64,000 nucleotides of DNA from Hsuehochloa calcarea. Taxonomy: Eukaryota; Streptophyta; Magnoliopsida; Poales; Poaceae. Of the stretch, positions 57,585-64,000 are shown in pieces; positions within the stretch are counted from its first letter, which is position 1, and each line of letters starts with the position of its first letter. The stretch is from contig CM070603.1 in assembly GCA_036346395.1 (NCBI GenBank), forward strand, positions 27,685,045 through 27,749,044, read 5' to 3'. The notes under the pieces are model-generated. The model did not search any database, was not told the origin of the DNA, and saw only the letters and a program-made list of their open reading frames with translations. Position numbers and translations under genes: made by a program.

Positions 57585-58582
57585 AGAGGGGCAGCAGATC
57601 GAAAAACAGGAGGTGGGGCTGTCTTGGCTTGCCCCGGTGTCGATCTCGATGTAGACGTACTTTTAAAGTTGCTCCTAGTCCTTTGTTGCCTACCCTGCAA
57701 TTCATTTTCTGCCAAACAAGCAAGCTGGGACAACCTATTGATATCGTTATACTCTTTGTAATCAACTATGTACTGAATTTCACACCTTAAACCCCCATAA
57801 AAACGAGCCATCCTATCCTCCTCATCCTCTACAACATTACAACACAGTATGCCTATTTGTAGTTCTTGATAATATTTCTCGACAAATCTATTACCTTGGT
57901 CTAAGCGCTGCAATTTCTTACGCATATCACGTTTAAAAGCAGGAGGAACAAATCTAGCACACATAGCTACCTTCAATCTATCCCATGTATTAGGTGTTAA
58001 ACCAGAATTAACTGCTTGATTCCACCAAATGATAGCAAAATCTTTAAATTCAATAGTAGCTTGTCTAACTCTATGCACTCTAGGAACTAGATGGGTATTA
58101 AATTTTTGTTCAACTATCATCTCCCAATCTAGATAAATTTTAGCATCATAAACACCCGCAAAAGATGGTATGGTAAATTTAACTTTAGCAAATGGGTCAT
58201 CTTTAGCACGAGCATTGTGGTGCTGAAAATTATTACCTCCCATACCGTTACGATTGTTATGTAGGCGGTGTCATTGACGTGTGTCTTGGGCAGCAAGAGC
58301 AGCGCCGGCGTCGAGGTTTTGTCTCTCATTATCATCTCCCTCCTCAAGATCTTGGCATGCATCGTAATCATACTCACGTCCATTGTTTGGTGGCCGATGC
58401 ACCATTCTTTCAAGACGTGTAGTGAGCGCTGCAATACTATCATTGATGGAGCGCTGCAATGTAACTGTCGTAGCTTGAAGCTTCCTATCGATGTCCTCAT
58501 TAATGGTAGTGTGTTGTTCATCCAAGAGCGTCATGAGCTCTCCCTTTACAACACACTCCTCAACAGACGTCTCACATGTCAT
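57581..58582 (-). pseudogene. Gypsy gag core of the gag-protease element
   Basis: The likely start is MTCETSVEECV at 58582, the second Met of the open frame. An N-terminal coiled-coil-like part ends DTRQ, then one in-frame TGA at 58268-58273, then MGGNNFQHHNARAKDDPF, the conserved KVKFTIPSFAGVYDAKIYLD, TIEFKDFAIIWWNQ, MCARFVPPAFKRDMRKKL, EKYYQELQIGIL and QLACLAENELQGRQQ. The whole gag is one frame apart from that stop. A frameshift near 57584 leads to the zinc-knuckle/protease part. This is the best-preserved gag in the window, suggesting a relatively recent element. Confidence 0.85.
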
Positions 58583-60044
58583 GGTTAGTAGAAAATAAAA
58601 CACAACACAAAGGTATTATCCCTATCAACTACTAGGTAGTGAAGGTGGAATCACACACTCTCAAGAGTCTTACCACACTCTTACGAGTGTTCTTACCAAT
58701 GCAGCAGGTGGTATAGCCGGTGGCTGGTTCGTGATACCGTGTCGAGCGTGAGTTCGATTGCAAGAGGGGACCTGTTCTGATCAAGAGTAGGTTGAGCTTG
58801 AAAGGCTTCAATATGGTAGCAAGGATCAGCAATAATTAGATCAGTTAATGCAAGTTAAAAATTATTCAAAATACTAGTCAAAGTTGCTGACCCTAGCCTA
58901 GAAAGAGCTAGCTAATCAAAGCCTACCAAGAGAAGTGTATGAACGCACACGCAAAGATCAATGTGACTTGATGTAAGCAAAGAAAATTCTCACAGCAAGT
59001 GCTAGGAGAGACGCTAGCCAACTACTCTAACTTCTTTGTGGGGGCACAAGATTATTCACACGATGTAGAGCACAAAACCCTGAATAACGTGCAATGTAAA
59101 CAGCCCTCTAGTTGAAGCAGTAAAAAAAAGCTAGTATCAAAAGATGAAAATCATAGTTTTATATAACTTATATATACTCGTTTGAAATTTTTTGACGAGA
59201 TCTACAACTTTGCAGTTGAGGCAAAGCCCAAATTTCGAAGGGAAGACTGAAAGAAATGGTAAAAACAGAAACCTAAAACTTGCAAAGCAAATTCGGGATA
59301 GAAAATTACCGATTTTGGGTCCCCTGGAGGGAGACTAGTGTATTAAGCGGAAAGTATGCACCTCGTCGTTAGATTTTCAACGAGCACCAGAACATCTAAA
59401 ACGGACACGGTATGCAAAAGTTATGCCCGTTTTACTGAAGGTGTCTCGGAAACAGAATCGTACTCGGACTGAAAACTGACTCGGTTTCAATCTTTAAACT
59501 GCTATAACTTTTGATCCCGTGGTCAAACTTGCTCATATTTTTCATGGAGGTTTTTGCATGTATGAAGCACGGCTCCACCAATTTTCACTATTTTTGGCGA
59601 AGGTTTGTTATACTTTCCAAATTTCAGAACAACCGAAACCAATTCTTTCTTTTCATTCTTCTAGACAAACTAAAACAAACTCTCTCCTTCTCTTGCAAAC
59701 CGAAACTAACAACGGCCGAGGTACACAGCGGCGGTAGGGGGTGGCAACGGATGGGGTTGACGTGGCATAAGTTTTGACACAATGATGAAGCTACGCAAAG
59801 GAACACGAAGATCAAACTAGACCCTAACTAAAACTAGAAATCAGCAACTAGACATGACGATGCAATAAAAAATTCAACAAGCAAAACTGAAAAGAAAAAT
59901 TGCAATGGCTCAAAAGGGTGATGGGGCAGCGGAAGAACACCTCGAATAATTATTTTTGTGGGGCTAATTTTTCTAGGAATTTTAGGACGATGAACACAAA
60001 CTAATCTAAAAGGGCAAATTGTGATTACCTAACGGGCAACCATT
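58583..60044 (-). other. Untranslated leader of the gag-protease element
   Basis: About 1.46 kb between primer site and gag start. No supported coding region on either strand; short plus-strand ORFs at 59511-59777 lack family resemblance. Contains ATAACTTTTG-type phrases resembling parts of other grass LTRs. Confidence 0.6.
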
Positions 60045-60056
60045 GCTCTAATACCA
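60045..60056 (-). promoter_or_regulatory. Primer binding site of the gag-protease element
   Basis: Minus-strand TGGTATTAGAGC, tRNA-Met type with one C-to-T difference. Confidence 0.8.
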
Positions 60057-60061
60057 ACTGA

Positions 60062-61004
60062 TGTGACGGTGGCCCGATCTTCCGAAAGGTACTGATAAGT
60101 CGATTGTGAAGAACACGACGTTGATGATCCAAAGGCTCCGACCAAAACAGATCGATCCCCTCGCAATCACTACACCACTGCTCCGATGGTTATCAACCGT
60201 GCCGAACGTGGTTGACCTCACCAAGAAGGCTATCTCCTCCAAGCGAATCGAGAACACAAGCAAGAGAGTAGAATATGCAATCTGAAATTGTATTGCAAAT
60301 AAAGATTAAGTTCACAAGTTGGGGTTCCTCAACTGAACGTGCGGTGAGATTGCTAAGCAGAATAATCTCTTAAGAAAAACTCAAGAAAACTAAAGGGGTG
60401 CGGCGTCCTTAAATAGGAGAGGGGAAGCCTCACATGACAAACAACTAAGGGGGTGGTACTATTCTGTTCATATGAACAGTACCACCATGAATAGTGCAGC
60501 CCAAGGAGGGGAGGCGGCTAGGAAGATGGGCCCAACGATTACAAGGCCTAAATCGGCCTAAATTATTGATATAGCATATTTTTAACGATTATGAATTCTA
60601 CAGAAGGCATTTGGAGGTGAGGCTAGATCCGTTGGAAAGGTCTTGAAATAAGCTTTCCAACAAGCCCAAGAACACCCGAATCGGACTCTGTTTGCAAAAG
60701 TTATGCGCGTTTAAAGTCAGCGCTGTCTCCGCAGGCCGAATTGGATTCCAAAACGTATCCAGTTTGAACTCTTGCTTGGCACGTGGTGTAGCACCTTGAT
60801 ATGTAGACGTAATAGCATGGCATGTAGATGTAGCAATATGGCATGTAGACATAGCACCATGGCATGTAGAAGTAGCTCGGTCCAACTGGATAATACGACA
60901 TTGCAGTAGCCGAAAGTCCTATTGGAGAAGATGTGGTTGAAGTAGAAGATGCAGTGCAGCGGGTCGAAGCAGTATTTGCATCCTTAGGTTTAATGTCCTC
61001 ATCA
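60062..61004 (-). repeat. 5' LTR of the gag-protease Gypsy element
   Basis: TGTGACGGTGG to GTCCTCATCA, sister of 55453-56403. It differs most at 60452-60486, where GGTGGTACT and AGTACCACC flank the palindrome TGTTCATATGAACA; the 3' LTR has a different palindrome here. Confidence 0.85.
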
Positions 61005-62065
61005 GCGTATGAAGAGGACCATCATTTCCAAGGCCCATTGTATGTTGTCTATTGCAGGTTTACATAGGCATTTTTGGGCTGAAGCCGCTTCCAGTGCTTG
61101 CTATCTTATTAATCGGTCTCTCTCTATTGTAATTGAAAAGAAGACTCCAATTGAGGTATGGTCTGGTTCCCCAGTAAATTATTCAGAATTAAAAAATTTG
61201 GTCGTACTGCTTATGCTCATGTTGATAATGGAAATTAGAGCATAGAGCTATTAAGTGCATCTTTCTTGGTTATAAATCTAGTGTCAAATGATATAAGTTG
61301 TGGAATTCTGAAACATGTAAGGTTGTGATTAGTAGAAATGTCATCTTTAATGAATATGCTATGCTTCATGATAAACTGCCTACTAATGTTCTTGTTGAGA
61401 GTAAGCAAAATTCAAGTGTTCAAGTGGATCATCTTATTGGTCCACATAACACATCAGATAAGGAAAATATTATTGTTCATGATGCACGTATTGTTGAGAA
61501 TTCTCCTATTATTGAGCAGTCACCACAAGGGTACATTGCAGTTGACAGACTTAGGAGGGAGATTAATCCACCCAAGAGGTTGATTGAAGAAGTTAATATT
61601 GCTTTGAGTGTAGTAGAATAAATTAAAGGTAATGCAGAACCTTCATCATATTATGAGGCTATTGAATCCACTGATTGTAATAAAGGGATAAGTACTATGC
61701 ATAATGAGATATAGTCACTTGAAAAGAATGACACTTGGGAACTAGTAACATTGCCAAAGGAGAAGAAGCTTGTTCATTGCAAGTGGGTTTTCAAAAGAAA
61801 AGAAAGTATTTCTCCTACGGAACCAGCAAGGTATAAAGCAAGGTTAGTTGCTAAAGGTTATAGTCAGATTCTAGGTATTGATTTTAATGATGTCTTTTCT
61901 CAAGTTGTGAAACATAGTTCTATTCGCATTTTACTCAGTATTGTTGCTATGCATGATTATGAACTTGAGTAATTAGATGTTAAAACGGCATTCTTACATA
62001 GGGAGTTGGAAGAAGATATTTATATGGACCAACCTGATGGTTTTGTTATTTATGGAAAAGAACAT
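61005..62065 (+). pseudogene. Copia integrase C-terminus and RT start
   Basis: Continues the frame broken at 55452: RMKRTIISKAHCMLSIAGLH, FWAEAASSACYLINRSLS and KKTPIEVWSGSP. After a shift, RTAYAHVDNGN and a shift to YKLWNSETCKVVISRNVIF. The linker is open from 61298 to 61621. RT starts near 61700: NDTWELVTLPKEKKLVHCKW, RYKARLVAKGYSQILGIDF, and LDVKTAFLHRELEEDIYMDQ with the first catalytic Asp. It is cut at 62065 within PDGFVIYGKEH by Tat-3; the later YVDD part is outside the window. Stops at 61246 and near 61970. Confidence 0.85.
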
Positions 62066-62870
62066 TGTCGGTGTATTAGAACCGATCTTACGTAAAGATT
62101 ATTTGATTCGGGGGGTCTCCTAAGGATGAGATCACGCAGAGTGGATTGACACGGGATGTTTAGGCAGTTGAGCCTTCTCCGAGAGAATAATAACCCTAAT
62201 CCTGTGTATGGTATTGTTGATGATCTAGCAAAGGACTAAAACTATTACAGAGAATAGTGCTTGTGTTTCTACTTGACTAGCCCTTGTTTGCCGTTGTTCT
62301 TCTCTCGTCCCTTTGTCTCTCTCGCTTGATGCCCTTATATAGTCGTGAAGAAGTAGCCGCTTTGCCTGCGGAGATGTGCCTAATTAATGTAGTAACGGAA
62401 GCATGATGGCGTGAATTACCGCGCCTTGACTTCTTCACGCCATCCGCAATTATCTTCCGTAGATAATGGGGTATTTACACACCATTAATACGCGGAATAA
62501 TAGTGCGTGTAGACCGCTCGATTCCTTAATCAATTGGACCTACTCGTCTCAGAGGTTTGATTATAAGGTGGTCGTAGTTTTCCGGTCGTAGAGGACTTAC
62601 GACCGGTGGCGATAAATGAGAAGAACTTACGACTATGTAGTGGTCGTAGAAGGACTTACGACTATGTAGTGGTCGTAGAAGGACTTATTTACCATGATAT
62701 AGTCGTAGCAAGGCTTACGACTATGGGGTGATTGTAGAAGAACTTACAATCACTTGTTAGGCCTCTCCCTTATAGATATAAGGGGTACTACAGGGACTAT
62801 GTGACATCATATTTACCCATAATAAGAATTATAGATAAAAGATAAAATGAGGATTATTAGATCCTCGTCA
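62066..62870 (-). repeat. Tat-3 3' LTR
   Basis: 805 bp, TGTCGGTGTATTAG to GATCCTCGTCA on plus. Minus-strand TATA box CTATATAAG at 62334-62342. Dyad array at about 62565-62765 with GTGGTCGTAGAAGGACTTAC units, two of them consecutive and identical. Confidence 0.9.
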
Positions 62871-62929
62871 TCTAGCCCCCACTTTAAGTGAAAGTAACTT
62901 ACTTGGTAAAGGTTTCAGAAATGGACTTA

Positions 62930-63330
62930 CGACCATGAACATGTCGTAGAAAGATAGTCGAAGGAAAAACTCTTCCGATTGATACTTCCTTTGACCGTAA
63001 AGATTTGGTCAAGAAAGTAATTTTACTTGGAGGTGATGAAACGAACCTAACTTTCCGAACAGGCCATCTGGGAATTGCAAACAATCTCTACAGATCTGTT
63101 GATGAGACAGTTCGGCGATTGCAATCGTGAAGATTGCTTACGACTATCAAAAGTCAGAAAACCCCTACGACCGTCGGTGGTCGTAGTAGGGAATCGGAGA
63201 AAAAGCCTTTCCGATTGATATTTCCTTGACCGAAATACTTGGTCAAGAATGTAATTTCGCTTGGGGTGACAATACGCACCTAATTTTTCTCGAGCAGACC
63301 ATCCGGGAATTGCAACCGCTCTCACGGACT
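62930..63330. repeat. Tandem repeat of about 235 bp between Tat-3 LTR and aORF
   Basis: CCATCTGGGAATTGCAA at 63064 and CCATCCGGGAATTGCAA at 63299 mark the two units. TTCCGATTGATA...TTCCTTTGACC / CCTTGACC precedes both. It is the same arrangement as 31640-32110 in Tat-2. Confidence 0.75.
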
Positions 63331-63557
63331 TGTCCGATGAAGCGGTTCCCGGCGGTACAACCAACTCCTCTGCACCTATAGGCGAGACGGTTTCGGCGGC
63401 GAGATCGTCTTGATTATAAAAACTTACCAGAGGTAGACTTGGGTTTTACTTTTCCCCAAATCACTCCATTTGTTCTTGAGCTCTTGCTTTCTTCGTCCTC
63501 GACTAGGTTTCATCTTCTCCGCCGCCAACCCAATCAAAAAAACTTCCTTACGGCGAA

Positions 63558-64000
63558 ATGGCCAAGAGAGTTTCGAATGGGAGGAATCGGAGATGGATGC
63601 GCTAAGATCAAAATCTTGGTCGATGTCGGAAGATCCCGAGAAGGCTCGTGAAGTGGATTCCGCCATCGGGCAAAGATCGCCATCGGGGAAAATGGGCAAA
63701 TCCCGCCTTCCAAGCGATTGTGAGCGGCCTTCGATTACGCCCACCCCTTTCTTACAGTAGTACTCGAACACTTTGGGGTGGAACCGTGAACTTAGGTCCC
63801 AATTCCATTACCATGTTGAGTGTGTTCGTGTATGCATGCGAGGCATACACAGGGATTCCATGGATCTCGAGCTGCTCCAATATTATTATGGGATGGCTCG
63901 ACAAACCGAATCGCTTAAGTCTGCGATCAAGCTCCACGACTCAAGTCGAAGGAGTACATTCAGAGCTTTACCCGTCTTCGTGGCGGGCCGAGGAAGAGGT
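63558..64000 (+). pseudogene. Tat-3 aORF, 5' end (cut by the window)
   Basis: The ATG at 63558 opens MAKRVSNGRNR, the counterpart of 31406 in Tat-2 and 3680 in Tat-1. In mixed frames it carries VNLGPNSITMLSVFVYA, LQYYYGMARQTES, KLHDSSRRS-like sequence and AEEEV at the edge. The domain resembles the plant putative gypsy-type transposase family. Shifts cluster at CG-rich spots. The remainder lies outside the window. Confidence 0.7.

Larger units (their letters stand above)
55453..61004 (-). mobile_element. Gag-protease-only Gypsy element inside Copia integrase
   Basis: LTRs are 55453-56403 (951 bp) and 60062-61004 (943 bp). A minus-strand primer site (TGGTATTAGAGC) at 60045-60056 shows that the 5' LTR is on the right. 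The 3.7-kb interior encodes only gag and protease, and the pol frame runs into the 3' LTR; there is no RT, RNase H or integrase. Copia coding resumes right after 61004 (RMKRTIISKAHC), continuing from NGVAE. I could not identify a clean target duplication (CTGAA on the left, GCGTA on the right). Confidence 0.85.
53114..62065 (+). mobile_element. Copia element (Tork/Tnt1-like), deleted and twice invaded
   Basis: 5' LTR 53114-53400, primer site at 53403-53415, leader, gag-protease at 54147-55452, then an inserted Gypsy element (55453-61004). The end of integrase and the start of RT are at 61005-62065, after which the Tat-3 LTR cuts in. The 3' LTR is outside the window. The element already lacked most of integrase before the Gypsy element arrived, because a gag-protease reading frame runs through the deletion joint. 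The lineage call rests on gag and RT similarity. Confidence 0.85.
62066..64000 (-). mobile_element. Tat-3: 3' end of a third Tat-like element
   Basis: The minus-strand 3' LTR is 62066-62870, followed by a polypurine tract (AAGTGGGGGCTAGA, minus, 62871-62884), tandem repeats and the start of a plus-strand aORF. It is inserted in Copia RT; the left target duplication would be AACAT (62061-62065) and the other copy is beyond 64000. Its LTR end (AATACACCGACA in sense) is intact and resolves the true ends of the Tat-2 LTRs. Closely related to Tat-2. Confidence 0.85.

Overview
The window looks like a heterochromatin-like, retrotransposon-packed stretch of a grass (Poaceae) nuclear genome, probably rice-like. 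Reasons: a ZmPK1-type S-domain receptor kinase at the left edge, plant-type LTR retrotransposons with tRNA-Met and TGGCGCC-type primer sites, and intron-containing antisense ORFs of the Tat/Retand kind. I see no bacterial genes, rRNA or tRNA genes, and no intact host gene. Species assignment is inference.

Layout. 1-1373 (-): 5' part of a ZmPK1-like receptor kinase, frameshifted twice and cut by the window edge, with about 1.1 kb of upstream DNA. 2472-47211: a stack of nested LTR retrotransposons. The outer layer is an old minus-strand Tat-like element (Tat-1). Four separate insertions sit in it: a plus-strand Tekay-like chromovirus (6728-19334, TSD GTTAT), itself carrying a truncated non-autonomous element (10525 to about 14110); a plus-strand Tat-like element, Tat-2 (19836-33002); a non-coding LARD-like element (35054-43525, minus); and a solo LTR of that LARD family (43817-45967, TSD CTACG). 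47212 to about 51655: a broken chromovirus PR-RT-RNase H fragment split by a solo LTR (48327-50985). About 51.8-52.4 kb: a GC-rich gene-start-like fragment. 52871-53113: a diverged second copy of the receptor-kinase upstream DNA. 53114-62065: a Copia element (Tork/Tnt1-like) split by a gag-protease-only Gypsy element (55453-61004, minus) and cut at 62066 by the 3' end of a third Tat-like element (Tat-3, minus), which runs off the window.

How the parts relate. Tat-1, Tat-2 and Tat-3 share one architecture: gag-pol on one strand, and between pol and the 3' LTR an antisense additional ORF (aORF) with a domain resembling the plant 'putative gypsy-type transposase' family. At least two introns sit at matching aORF positions in Tat-1 and Tat-2. 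Their LTRs carry arrays of about 36-bp dyad-symmetric units. Once the insertions are removed using their TSDs, the Tat-1 gag and aORF read across the junctions, which gives an insertion order. Every coding region is broken, so most 'genes' here are pseudogenes. Many small indels between sister copies lie at CpG sites, so some frameshifts may be consensus-sequence errors rather than biology.
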